This document shows positions 20,502 through 31,007 of a stretch of DNA of 64,000 nt, piece after piece. Below the pieces are notes generated by a model. It made no database searches. It was given only the letters and a program-made list of their open reading frames with translations, and was not told where the DNA came from. The DNA is from Piezodorus guildinii (taxonomy: Eukaryota; Arthropoda; Insecta; Hemiptera; Pentatomidae). How positions within the stretch are numbered: the first letter of the stretch is position 1; the number at the start of each line of letters is the position of its first letter. The stretch is from NCBI GenBank assembly GCA_023052935.1, contig CM041294.1, forward strand, positions 86,536,616 to 86,600,615, given 5' to 3'. Position numbers and translations under genes: made by a program.

Positions 20502-21640
20502 TTAGGAATATGCTTTATAACTGTTTAAAAAGATTGATCTATCTGTGAAAGTATTAAATTAATCGCTCTATGTTTGTCTTTGTCGTTGACTTTTTGGCCT
20601 ATGTTGATATTGACGACCTCTGATGTTCTCTTCATCTTGAATTTCGGCATTATAATTCGAATTATTCTCTATTAGAAGATTGACCCTGAATCTATGAACA
20701 ATTAAAATGGAGATTTTTCATAAAGGACGCTTAAGTTTCTCTTCTCTTCAACCGTTATTGTTAATTTTTTTGTTGATATAGAAATTTGTTAATTAAGCTG
20801 TTGCATAATTTTTTTCATATTCGAAATTTGCAGATACAAAAGGATTTTTGACTTTAAGGATGGGATCTTCCCCCTTTATTTCTCAGGTATAATTTAATGA
20901 AAAATGGAGATATTTAAAAATACAGTTTTAAAAAATTGAAAACCGCTGCGCATGCGCCAGTCTAGAGCATGTTGGTGACGTTACCATGGTTACGAAATCG
21001 TAGCTTTTACCCCTGCCAAAAATCGCATACCGCGCCTAAAGAAGTTTTCACTTCAAAAAACTAAATATTATAAATAAACTTACCCCTACAGATTCAATCT
21101 AATTAAAAAAGACAAACGACAAAACAAACCGAATAAAAAATTAATACTAACTAAGATGGCCATAATACGAAATAACATATAATACATCTAATGACTTGTA
21201 ACCTAATTTTTTGTTCCAGCCATAGTTTTTATCAGCTGTAACGCTCGTTAGTCAGACTTCTTGAGATACGTTCTCTGAGTCACCCTGGTGAAGGCCCACA
21301 ATGTAGGCCGAAACTTCGGCACACAATTACAAGTGTGTATATTTTTCGTTACCACACCCCCAACCATCTTCCTCATTTAATATTCTCAACGGTCCGATCT
21401 CCATCATTATTATATATACTTTGTGTGAATCATCTGGAAAGTTGAAAGTAAAAATGTCTTCTATCTTTTCTTTTCTGTTTAAGTTTTACGATACATGTGA
21501 ATATAAACAGATCTATAAAACGAAACTTTATTTGGGTTCATAAGACATTTAGAAGTGTGTTGGAAACTAGGATACAAAAATGTTTGTTATCGCTATCGAA
21601 AGTCCACAACAGATGACAAAAGTATAAAAATATATCTCAT
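20502..21640. other. Mostly unassigned; contains one CTGGTGA-stem-GAAAC motif
   Basis: 20540-20700 may hold decayed coding sequence (see the frame at 20094-20501). 20940-21010 is GC-richer. At 21285-21319 CTGGTGA, then a stem with GGCC...GGCC, then GAAACTTCGG matches the motif shared by the foldback elements, but no long inverted repeat surrounds it. The rest is AT-rich with no recognised feature. Confidence 0.4.
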
Positions 21641-21719
21641 GAAAAGAAATTAATAATAAACTTTTTTTTTATTGGTATTTTAAAGTTATTTTCTAGACAC
21701 CTAAATAATCGAATCCAAT

Positions 21720-22255
21720 TTCGGGATCTACTTGGACCGGCAATATATTCCTGAATATGCAGTGAATCGAATCCCCATTCGAGAATGGAACGAGGCAATG
21801 GGACACAATGGGATGATCTGCCCGGTGGGTGACGTATTGACTGCTCTGCCACAAAACGAGAAAGAAAAAAAACCCAGTCCAACACTAGAGACGTTGCTTT
21901 CTCGAATCGGAAAACAGTGACAAATCGATGATTGCTAACGGACGTCCACTCTCCGGTTCCCGGATCATCGCAACTCCGGTGACAACCAATGACAAAAAAA
22001 AAAAAAAAGGCGGGGAAAGCTGTGTCCCGCGATGATCTGCCTTTCACCGGGCGATCACCCTCCGCCGATCCGATTAGCCGCAGGCGGGTATCGAACCCGA
22101 GCAGAAAAAAGTACACAATGAGCTCTAAGAGGATCCCGAGGCTTATTTGCCATTTAGTCGGCCATAGTAGAAAGTACTGCTACAGTCCGCTGGGCTGCCA
22201 GTCAAGGGTAACCACGATCCTAAAAACAATTCCTGGCTTTCTAGGCTCTATCATC
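21720..22255 (-). repeat. GC-richer block with possible tRNA-derived sequence
   Basis: On the minus strand TGCTCGGGTTCGATACCCG near 22090-22105 and GGGGATTCGATTCACTGC near 21766-21784 resemble tRNA B-boxes, and GTGGCAGAGCAGTCAATACG near 21835-21855 resembles an A-box. The spacing is irregular, so a real tRNA gene is unlikely. It may be a SINE pair. The long open frame across it (21637-22116 minus) has no domain and looks accidental. Confidence 0.3.
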
Positions 22256-22319
22256 TAGGCTCCAGGCGACTTCCAACGGTTCGCAGACTTTGCGGTTTTT
22301 CACCATAAAAATCAAGTTG

Positions 22320-22650
22320 GTTTTATTTTTTTTATTTAAAAAAAAAAAATATATTTATTGAAAATTTACAACTGTATCAATAATACATTAAATAAATGTG
22401 AGTGTAGCTATGAAAATACGTGATACACATGTAGAGAAACAGCACTCTAAAATCATTCTTAACTGGAAGGGCAACTACTTTTCAGAAACCTTGGAGGATT
22501 ATCAGGAATTAAAGAGGAAACGTGTGGGTTAGAGTGGGAATTGAGTTTGCCACAAAAAGAATAGAAGTACATGGTTTAGGATAGACAAAAATTGGTTGAC
22601 AAGCACCATATACCAGAGTGAGACGGCGACCGAATCACCTTTAATTTTTT
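22320..22650 (-). mobile_element. LINE-A-like 3' end, minus strand
   Basis: Minus-strand reading gives SLIPDNPPRFLKSS, the characteristic C-terminal tail of LINE-A-type ORF2 (NPPRRLKR in copy 1), followed by a 3' UTR containing ATACAGTTGTAAATTTTCAA and an A-rich tail (T-rich at 22320-22338 on plus). It is severely 5' truncated. The 3' UTR resembles that of the copy at 46921-47690. Confidence 0.65.
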
Positions 22651-22651
22651 T

Positions 22652-22655
<4 letters not shown>

Positions 22656-22707
<52 letters not shown>

Positions 22708-22715
22708 TTATTTAA
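22656..22715. repeat. (TA)n microsatellite
   Basis: About 25 uninterrupted TA units. Similar tracts lie at 36825-36881 and 44969-45029. Confidence 0.95.
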
Positions 22716-22884
22716 ATTCACAAATGTATTATTTCCATGCCATGTGTCTTTGCCCAAAGGTCTCTATAACCTCACTTTGAAATATTCTTTTAGGTCTTTC
22801 CTGTAATAGATTGTCTATAATAGATAACGTATGATAAGAATAATGAATAATAAATAAGAATGATATTGGTACTAACCATTATAT

Positions 22885-23015
22885 ACCAGTAAAATAAAAT
22901 TTTACATCGATACAGCAAATTTAATCAAGATTGTTAGAGCAGTTTTTTATGAAACTCTAAAAAAGTGCAAAATAATTCATGTAGCAGAACAACGATTGCC
23001 GGATTAGCTAGTCTA
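22885..23015 (+). repeat. REP-1 fragment h
   Basis: It contains TTTTACATCGATACAGCAAA, TTGTTAGAGCAGTTTTTTAT and AAAAGTGCAAAATAATTCAT, in REP-1 order. Both ends are lost. Confidence 0.65.
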
Positions 23016-23539
23016 TTAGACTTTTGAAAAAAAAAAACTAATATGACTACGAGAGAACGGATTTCACGAAACCCAGAATTACTGCTCAATTAAAATTTTT
23101 TTATTTGTGAGATACTGTGATGAAAACATAAGAGAGTAAATTGAATTATTTTATAAACATAGATATTGCTTTATAATATCACAATATGTGTAATGATCTA
23201 CGAATTATATATATTTATATATTAAAGAAATGTTAGTTTATATAAGAAAATTATAACAGAAACAATTATTGTTAGTTAAAAAATAAATAAAGTGGAAGCT
23301 GGAATATATATATTTTTTTAATGCTTGAAAGAACTGTTTATTCAGTAAAATTAAGCTAAGATCAATTCCATTGGATTGTAAAAAAAAAAAAAAAAATCCA
23401 ATAAAATTAACCTCAGTATTATTGGGTGTATAAAGAAATTGAAGACAAATGAAGAAGGTGACTCTGAAGAATAGAAAGAGGGTGTGAGAGAGAGTTCATA
23501 AAATCAATTCGAAGCGATTAAAAAATGAGTCAGCGATAG

Positions 23540-23920
23540 ATTGAGCGCCCCCGCATCGTGATGAAAGGATACGGCTTACAAAGGGCGCATTAGCTCCGAC
23601 GGTAGGTCTCTCGATTTAGACTCGGATACTGAAGCTGCTTTCGATCAGGTATGGTAATGAATACCTTCTTCGGGTTCGGCCAACATTTAAATTAGGCCTG
23701 ATTGTGTTGCACTTAATTAACTAACATGTTCCCAATAAAAGAAGTCATATATCTTGGACTTTTTTCGACATCCCTTCCGATCCTTCTTCGGAGATACACG
23801 GGAGGACTTCCACTACCGACGCTGGGACCTGTGTCCCTCGGCAGCTAGGCGACATTAATAGCCTCCAACCCGATAATGGGCGACATGGTCCTCCAAGACA
23901 TCTCGATAGAGCCCGATCAT
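23540..23920. other. GC-richer unique-looking block
   Basis: Balanced composition in AT-rich surroundings. GCATTAGCTCCGACGGTAGG near 23588 resembles a tRNA A-box, and TTTCGATCAGG near 23640 a poor B-box, so a SINE head is possible. The second half (23770-23900) is not repetitive here and has no ORF of note. Candidate unique non-coding DNA. Confidence 0.3.
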
Positions 23921-24329
23921 TTCATTTATATCTTTATATTCCTCTTAATCTTGAACACATCTATAAAAAGAAAAAAAAAAAGAGTTTTAAATTTGATAAG
24001 AAATCCCTTAAATTTATAAACATCCAAAACCACAAAAACCACCTGGTTCATTAATTAAGCTATTTATGAAATAAAACGAAATGAAAATATGGAATGAAGA
24101 TAATTTTTATTATTCTTAAACATTTTGTCCACTAAGAACAAGAAACAATTAACATAAAAGGTCCAGTCCCCGCCTGTATGGCATTATTTAGTGATAATTA
24201 AATATTTAACCACTATGAGGTGTATAAAACTAAAATAGGTAGAATCAAATAAAACTGATAAAAAGTTTATGAATTAAGTAGCGCATAATTAGGACGAGAC
24301 AATTTATTTGTATGAGGAAATTTGATCTT
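23921..24329. other. AT-rich DNA without recognised features
   Basis: Short homopolymers only. No frame, transposon end or RNA gene recognised. Confidence 0.35.
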
Positions 24330-24700
24330 TTAGAAGAAAAAGAAATAACAGGTGCTTGAAAATGGTTAAGGATGATACTTTACTAGAGGAGATGTGTAGT
24401 GAGTTCCAAAGTATGGTAGCACGGATGATGGACTTTTCAAAGGAAACAGTTCTGTGAGATGGTACATATAAATCGTTAGTTTGAGATTTTGTATTTAGGG
24501 CAAGTATGGAGTGAGAGTCAAATATTTAGGAAGGTTTTTGATTGAAATAAGAAAATACATAGCATATATTTCTTCGGGGATCAGAATAAAGGCACCCATG
24601 ACCAGAATACCAGTGAGAAATATGTGGTTGTCTGGGGACGTAAATAAATCTATTCAGCTCCATGTTATTTTCCACAGAGATCTCCATATGCTAGGCAATC
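24330..24700 (-). pseudogene. LINE-B ORF2 C-terminal remnant, minus strand
   Basis: Read on the minus strand, the region carries the SDPRRNICYVF part (compare RRQYFLGSYLY) and then DLYVPSHRTVSFEKSIIRA, TILWNSLHISSSKVSSL, aligning with the C-terminal block of LINE-B at 12160-12330. Stops and frame changes are present. The piece 24480-24700 is homologous to 13093-13312. Confidence 0.65.
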
Positions 24701-24739
24701 TATGTGGAATATTTATTGATAACTCCAAGTATATAAATA

Positions 24740-25269
24740 TTAGGCTGTAAAATAATTTCATAGCGTTTTTTAATGGAGATTTCTATAAAAACTCCAGATT
24801 CTTGCTATATTTACTATTAATATTTGTTATATAAACTATATTACTATTTGTTATATTGACCCATTTTGATCTATTGCACGTTGCTATGTTTCAGGCAATT
24901 TGTGAAATTTTATCATCATTAAAAGTTGATCATCATCAACACTACCGGAACGCTTTGCGAATAATTACTTTCTCATAAGGTGACATCGCCATGCATACAG
25001 CTAATTTTGTTAACCGTCTGTGCAGTGGTATTTCGTTTTCGGAAATGATAAATCATTAAATGACGAAAATGAATTTTCTTCTCTTCCATTTTGAGCAAGA
25101 AAAATACCAATGAAATATAACTAATCTCGGCTAAAACTTTTGCATAAAAGCTTCTTATCTAATCCTTTTTTAGAATAGCTATACATTATTGAGCAATTAA
25201 ACGTGATATAAACACAGAGAGGATTCATTTAAATTTTGGAAAACGCTATGAATTTAGCTTACAACTCAA
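24740..25269 (-). mobile_element. Internally deleted mariner (family M2), copy 1
   Basis: Terminal inverted repeats of about 28 bp with a few mismatches: the left begins TTAGGCTGTAAAATAATTTC and the right ends GAATTTAGCTTACAACTCAA. TA dinucleotides flank both ends (24738-24739, 25270-25271). The minus strand retains pieces of a transposase N-terminus (HFRHLMIYHFRKRNTTAQTV) joined directly to a C-terminus (KLPET, stop, QRAIDQNGS). The catalytic core is absent. A related copy lies at 50495-50970. Confidence 0.75.
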
Positions 25270-25271
25270 TA

Positions 25272-25659
25272 TATTATAGTTTTATTGTATTATTTTGTTT
25301 TATAAATTAAATTTATTAGTATATTGTAACCAATATCTTTAATAAAGGACACCAGTTTTTCCTATCTAAGATGTTGGCATTAGTGATTTCCTTTGCATTA
25401 ACACTATAAAAAAATTGTATATTTTGATTCAAAATTGTTTTTTCTACAAACTGTTTAATGCTAGTGATACGAATCTAGTGCGGTTACAAATGCAACTTTC
25501 AACAACAATTTTACTTTGATTAAAAGTTAATATTTTCTTAATATGTAAGTAACCGATGTTTCGCAGAATTGGCATCTATATTTAATACCTTTATATGTTA
25601 TACTATTGAGTCCCCCCTTCTTCGCACGGTTGCAATATGAACGTGGTGTCAAAAAAGTT
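25272..25659. other. AT-rich DNA without recognised features
   Basis: No frame or repeat recognised with confidence. Confidence 0.3.
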
Positions 25660-26946
25660 TGAAGTTAATTTCAATAAAAAGTTTATTCAGTTTCTTTTTA
25701 AACATATGATTTAGATTAAACAATATAACAATGTTAAATTAGTAATAAGAAAATGACCTATTCGTCACTATACATTCTTTTTACAACTTATTAAATAAGA
25801 GAATATTATTTTCTAAAATATTTAGTTTTCAACGGTATATTACACATCTATAATACTGTTCTTATGTTGAAAAAATCTTTCATAATCCGATCCTCTTCCA
25901 TATGGAACTCTATTTCTTCTGATATTCGTAATTCTACTACCCTTCCGACTTTCAAATCTCGTCTATTCCATTTCTTTCAGTCCATTAAATTTCCAAACAA
26001 TCCTGACTGATCCAGTTTCCATGAAAACATATAACAAGAAAAGAAGTTATAGAAGTGTTTCTTAATTATTTATTTGTTTATTATTTTATTTTTTTACCTA
26101 AGTAAGAAGTGTATTTAATTTTTTGGTCTAGTATGTATGGGAAAACGATAATTATTTATTTATTATATTTTTAATTTATCACTTATATTTTTTACAAATA
26201 TTTTCACATCCATTAGTTTTTGAAGATATATATTGGCTTATGATATTTTTATTTTTGTCATTTGTCTTATTGTTTTCATTTTTACTTATTATTATTCACG
26301 GTATATATCATTTTTTTATCTTACTCTAAGACAGTAAATATCACATTATTGTATTTTATATTATTCTAAAGGGACTTGTCCCAGAATAAATAAAGAAGTT
26401 ATTAGAAAAAAAAAAAAAAAAAAAAAAACCTAAAATTGCATTAAAAAAAATATCTTTGTTCTTTTCTCCTTGAGTTGGTTATCGAATTCGTTCAACATTT
26501 GTACTCAGCCGTTCTTAATCATTCTTAATAAGATGATATGGGCAATTCTCTTAAACCTACAAAACTAATTACACTTTAAAAGCAGAAAATTCAAAAATTC
26601 TGCATTTAAATCCTGTCGCGCTCAATCAAAATGAAACCTACATGAAACGTCCATTGAATTTTACATCAATATAGCGAGCGCATTCAACATTGTTAGAGTC
26701 GTTCAAATTGTTCGATAAATTATCAAAATGTATAAAGTAGCACTTCCGGTTTGTCTATTTCAGTGGAAAATTTTAACATCACGGGCGTATAGTTGCATTA
26801 AATATGAAAGGTTACTTCGTCCTACTTTTCGTTTTTGTGCTGAACTTACCACAGACTCACATATTTTTTCGGGACTTGGTCATTTCATTCAAACTGGAAA
26901 TCGATAATTTTCTCGGTAGCAATACTCTTCCTTACTATTTCATAGT
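25660..26946 (+). repeat. REP-1 copy i, split by LINE-B
   Basis: The left part includes AAACATATGATTTAGATTAA, also found in reverse in copy k near 32785, and the TTTCAACGGTATATTACACA block. The right part resumes after the LINE poly-A with a TTCTCCTTGAGTTGG block and runs to TAGCAATACTCTTCCTTACT near 26940. The terminal GTAAGTGAAAGT is not recognisable. The insertion shows REP-1 was present before LINE-B copy 2. Confidence 0.75.
25877..26424 (+). mobile_element. LINE-B copy 2, 3' end, nested in REP-1
   Basis: A 5'-truncated insertion beginning near CATAATCCGATCCTCTTCC. The coding remnant includes LWNSISSDIRNSTTLPTFKS, the C-terminal block of this family. The 3' UTR ends with GGGACTTGTCCCAGAATAAA at 26371-26390, and a poly-A run occupies about 26406-26428. 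REP-1 sequence flanks both sides. A target duplication could not be set because of A-runs. Confidence 0.8.
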
Positions 26947-27029
26947 TCAATTTGTTGGTTTAGTTCTTCTTGATAATTATATTTTTTGTTTTTTTAACGT
27001 TGGGAAGCATATTATATCAAATATCTTCC

Positions 27030-27430
27030 CCGACCGTTAGAATATGCACCTTTGGCCTCAGATTTGAAACCTAACCCTAAGGGGACTGTTACATGATCAG
27101 AGAGCAAGTACGCATTATCAAGATGGCGGTGGGCGGCCATTGGAGCGGACTCAGTGAGCATGACCTTAAATAGGCAAGTTGCGACGCCCCCACCACCAGG
27201 GGGCGGTAATTGCAGCCCTTTCTTCCGGGGTATCCTCTGGCAGGAAGCTGTCTCGGCGGGTCTGCAGTTTGTCGGTGGGAAGTGCTTGGCCAACGAACAA
27301 TAACGGATTAATGACGGTTAGCGAGCGAACGGGGGTTGTCTGGGCAACGTGATGAAAGGATAATGTGGGAAAATATCGATGAAAACATCGCGGGTGTTGT
27401 AATTGAAAATGCGATGGCATCCAAGTGCGA
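27030..27430. other. GC-rich island, possibly unique DNA
   Basis: Sharply GC-richer than its flanks (for example CGCCCCCACCACCAGGGGGC near 27184) with no repeat match in the window. Two overlapping minus frames (27012-27293, 27166-27420) are open but show no domain and use different frames, so neither is convincing. Candidate conserved non-coding DNA or a first exon/promoter region. Confidence 0.3.
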
Positions 27431-27713
27431 CTATGACAACTTTTATTGAGATAAATTTCTATTTATTTATTTTATACATTACGTATTCACCCAAACGATT
27501 CATTAGAGGAAATAATAATTATATGTATATAATTATATAATGAAGTGTCATTTAAGTTTAAAAACTCTATGTCTGACCATTTTAGAGTTTATCGCTTGAG
27601 CAGTTTTAGTTCATCGTAACGTTCATTATTATATTTTATCATCGACAGAAATGGATAACATTAATCAAAATTGGTTAATCGTAAAGTGAAAATGGTTGAC
27701 TGTGTGTATATAT

Positions 27714-27939
27714 GGGAGAAGATAGTTGAGGGTGCAGTCAAATGAACACATAGTTAGGTATAAATTTAATTTAATGGTGCCGACGTTTTGGCCTAAATTA
27801 TAGGCATTCTTCATTGTTGTGACTCTCCTTTAATCGCCCTGAAGAAGGCCTATACTTTAGGCCGAAACGTCGGCACCATTAAATTAAGTTTATAGTTAAA
27901 TGTTTATTTCTTTTACTGCACCTTTAACTAACTTCTCCC
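27714..27939. mobile_element. Foldback element F1, copy 1
   Basis: Long imperfect inverted repeats: GGGAGAAGATAGTTGAGGGT at the left pairs with TTAACTAACTTCTCCC at the right, and the arms continue through the GGTGCCGACGTTTTGGCCTA / AGGCCGAAACGTCGGCACC region toward the centre. The plus strand carries CTGAAGA at 27839-27845, a GGCCTA..TAGGCC stem, then GAAACGTC at 27864-27871, a hammerhead-like arrangement. No ORF. The left flank TGACTGTGTGTATATAT also precedes copy 2. Confidence 0.75.
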
Positions 27940-28229
27940 GAAATTGATTGTTTATTTATTTGGTATGTTAATGTGAAGCACTTAAAACGAAAAAAAATAA
28001 GTATCCCATATAAAGAAAACTAGATTGCAATAAAAAAAAAAACTACAGAAATAAAAGTTCCTATCCCATTAGGCTTATAAGTACTTAATATTTCAAATAA
28101 ACTATTTAAAATGCATTTGTTTCTATAAAAATCTCATGTAGTTTACAATGAAACAACTTAGTTATAATTCGGTATGTAATATTTTTTCTGAAATATTACA
28201 TTCCTGTACGACGTTGGGAATTTTTTAAT

Positions 28230-28410
28230 TTTTATAAATCCCCTCTTTCCCAATACCATAAGTTTATAAATTTATGGGCTTAAAACATCTTTATATCAAG
28301 TTGCACGATTTATTTAATTACATTTTTTTTTTTTTTAATCTCGCTCTTTCCAACGGTATATTATACGTCTATGTTACTGCTTATATTTTAGAAATACTTT
28401 TTTGATGACT
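28230..28410 (+). repeat. Diverged repeat pair member (REP-1-related)
   Basis: AAGTTTATAAATTTATGGGC, then a spacer, then CTCTTTCCAACGGTATATTA matches, in reverse, the sequence at 43360-43490. The CTTTCCAACGGTATATTA part is shared with REP-1, but the upstream part is not. It may be a sister family. Confidence 0.5.
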
Positions 28411-28719
28411 TGGTTACATAAAATTTATTTTTCCCGTTTAAAGAAAAGATGGGACAACTGGGATTCAGAAGCCTTCACAAAAGAATGACCTAAATGATAA
28501 TGAAAACTATCAAAATCTGTCTTGCGGTTTAAAAGGAGCGGAAACCAAAACCGCGTTATCATTTTATATACCATATATATATTGAGAGAGAGAGATTTGC
28601 CATTATTTTTAACTTTTATTTACTTATGTAGGTTAAATAATGTATTAAATATATTTTTAAACATATAACAAGTAAGATATAATTACATTTTTGCTTTAAC
28701 TTACCTTGTTATGAAATAC

Positions 28720-29276
28720 ACAGTGAGGAAAATAATAGCGATTGTGAAAATTTTGCTACTTGAGTTTTCACCGGAAATACACGTTTTAATGACCCCTGAG
28801 TGCAAATGACTCAGTAAAGCAAATGACTTTATCACGAAAACAAAAAGTTGTAGACAACTGAAATTTTAGGTTGCTCTTTTGTTTCGCTGATTTTGTTGAG
28901 AAAGTTGCTGTAATATGTTAGGATTGAAAGAATGTGATACCCAACAAAAACAAAAAAAGGGCAAACATATTTTTCCATGCAATTTAGAGTAGTAACGTAA
29001 AATATACCGTTGGAAAGCTGAGACTTTTGGAACACATATTGTCTTATACACTTTGTTAAAGATAATAGAGAGTGATAAAAAGCCGATAAAACTGATTGTC
29101 GTAGATAAAGTTATAATAGATTATTTGATAAAACACACGTTTCTATTAAAAATCTAAGTAATTAATTAATTCTTTAACAATTTATTTTCCAAATTTATTT
29201 ATTAATATAACAATTTATTTATTAAATGGATTTAAAAATTCTCAAATTGATTACAACAATGGAGGTAAGTGAAAGT
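28720..29276 (-). repeat. REP-1 copy j, internally deleted, minus strand
   Basis: It starts with AATAGCGATTGTGAAAATTT (reverse of the 3' end) and finishes with AGGTAAGTGAAAGT at 29263-29276, the 5' terminus in reverse. The middle jumps from the GAGAAAGTTGCTGTAATATG part to AAATATACCGTTGGAAAGCT near 29000, so about 0.3-0.4 kb is deleted. The short minus frames across it are not genes. Confidence 0.8.
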
Positions 29277-29331
29277 TGTGTGCTGCGCGCAAACTGTATT
29301 AAAATCCCAATTTCCGAACTTGATTGGTATT

Positions 29332-29500
29332 ATTATCACTTAAATTTTAGGACCTCTTTGTGTTAAATATTTTATCACAATTTTTGCAATTTGAAATAAC
29401 TGGTAATCCACAAATTTCTTGACTTTAAATTGTTTAATTTTAAGCCCACTGGTTTCCATCATGAGATCTCTTTGATACTTTTGATATAATTGATTTCATA
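29332..29500 (+). repeat. Dispersed repeat pair member (with 33960-34100)
   Basis: CCTCTTTGTGTTAAATATTT, then TATCACAATT, and GCCCACTGGTTTC appear in the same order at 33990-34085. The element type is unknown. The left end lies near the terminus of REP-1 copy j. Confidence 0.5.
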
Positions 29501-30296
29501 GATACTTCATTATTTTTTTTAATTAACTAATAGGAATTAATAAGAAAACAACGATTATAAAATAAATTTTTGCATGATTTAATTTTCTGACAAGTTAGAA
29601 ATTAATGTTTTAGCGTGGTTGTCCAAGGGATCTGGCGGTGAGCTAGAGTGGGAAAAAATGGATTCAAACATAACCAAGTTTCTGGGACTCTTAACAAACG
29701 GTGCCAGGTCACGACAGCTTTGCTACTGTTTTTGCACGTTTGCTCGAGTAATTGTTCCACATCCTTGCCTTTACTTGAGTTGTTTATTGCTTCCACCAAA
29801 AAAAGAGATTTTTCACGATATTTTCTTATCACCAAAATTATGGTGAATGTTCTACTCAGGTCTATGTAAATCAGTACAGAACTAACTAAAGTCTTGGGCA
29901 TGGGAAGTCCTTTTTTTTAACCTAGTTAATCGATGTAGAATATTTCAAATTCTAGATCTCTCTCAAAAAGAATTAATTAGTCAAAAGAAAAAATAAATTA
30001 ATTAATGCTTGTTAGTAACTTTAAGAGATTTTCTTTAGGACGTTTTGGTTGGCTATGAAATTTAAATCAATTGAAATCTCTAATTACGTAGTTGTATTTT
30101 ATAGAATGTTACACTCTTTCTTATATTTACTTGTGCCCGAAGCTATAAGTAGGATTTCCATTCGGGAGAGGATTGAATAGAGGGGAATGTCTTTGTGCTA
30201 ATAAACATAATTTAAGTGAAAACAGTTTTTACTGCACCTTTGTCTTAAATTATTTTTTTCTTTCAAATATTGTACATAGATATGGGTATTTGTTGG
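29501..30296. other. Unassigned sequence
   Basis: Three overlapping frames (29602-29901 minus, 29619-29846 and 29648-29869 plus) lie here. None has recognisable domain content, and their mutual overlap argues for chance. Otherwise AT-rich. Confidence 0.3.
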
Positions 30297-30590
30297 TAAA
30301 AAAATCATCTTATATGGTCAAGCCACAACTTATTAGAGATGTGATTCCCTGATAACTCGGTTATTATTGATGATAAAGATAAAATGTAAGATTTTGTGGG
30401 ATCAGGAAATTTTATTTGAATGAAAAACGAAAGAAAAAAAAAAGGAAATAGTAATGCAATCCTGTATAAATGCTTTTGGTTTATTATTTTCAATAATCAA
30501 CCTTTATAATTGACAAAAAAAAAAAAAAAAATTACCCCCGCTCAAAATTGAGAGCTTACATTTCAAAATTCAAAGAATCCGAATAAGGGA
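30297..30590 (-). repeat. Local duplication, unit 1
   Basis: Nearly identical to 31008-31300, sharing ATCATCTTATATGGTCAAGC, TGATTCCCTGATAA, GGGATCAGGAAATTTTATTT and TGCTTTTGGTTTATTATTTT. The minus frames inside (30305-30493) encode the same short peptide start in both units, but this reflects the duplication, not a gene. Confidence 0.85.
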
Positions 30591-31000
30591 AAAAATCCGT
30601 TTGTCCGAAATCCGCGGCATTCCTCCGAAGAAAAAAATGAATTCTCGCCTATGTATACATGTATACACTTGTTACTACGTTATTTTCAAAGAAAACAAAA
30701 TCATTATTGTTTTTTAACTGAAAAAACGCGAATAATTATATAAAATAGAAAAAAGAAAATAAAATAAACCAAAAATTGAAATTTTTCACACAAATACGCT
30801 TATAACTCAGTTTTTTTTTTTGTAGATAGAGAAAAGTGTGTATTGCGTTTAAAAAAAAAAAAAAATCATATGTATAATAAAGTAACGATTATAATAGATG
30901 TAATTACACCAAAAAATCGGTTATTATTCAAGATAGAGAAAAATCGAAAAGATTTTCGTGATCAAGACAACGCGATGAACAAAGTGCAAAAAATAAATAA
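30530..31000 (-). repeat. REP-2 element copy, minus strand
   Basis: TGAGAGCTTACATTTCAAAA and the following CGAATAAGGG..CCGTTTGTCC match, in reverse, the CGTTATTCGAGCTCAACGCA region near 63008 and 35262. The TAGATAGAGAAAAGTGTGTA block near 30824 matches in reverse the ACACATTTTTCTCTATCTT near 63605. REP-2 is a separate family from REP-1. Confidence 0.45.
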
Positions 31001-31007
31001 ATAAAAA

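Noticed and set aside
21637..22116. 159-codon minus open frame in a GC-rich stretch
   Set aside because: Low-complexity phenylalanine run from a poly-A tract, no domain, and it overlaps tRNA-like repeat sequence. Treated as chance.
29602..29901. Three overlapping open frames
   Set aside because: They overlap on both strands with no domain or codon pattern to favour any of them.
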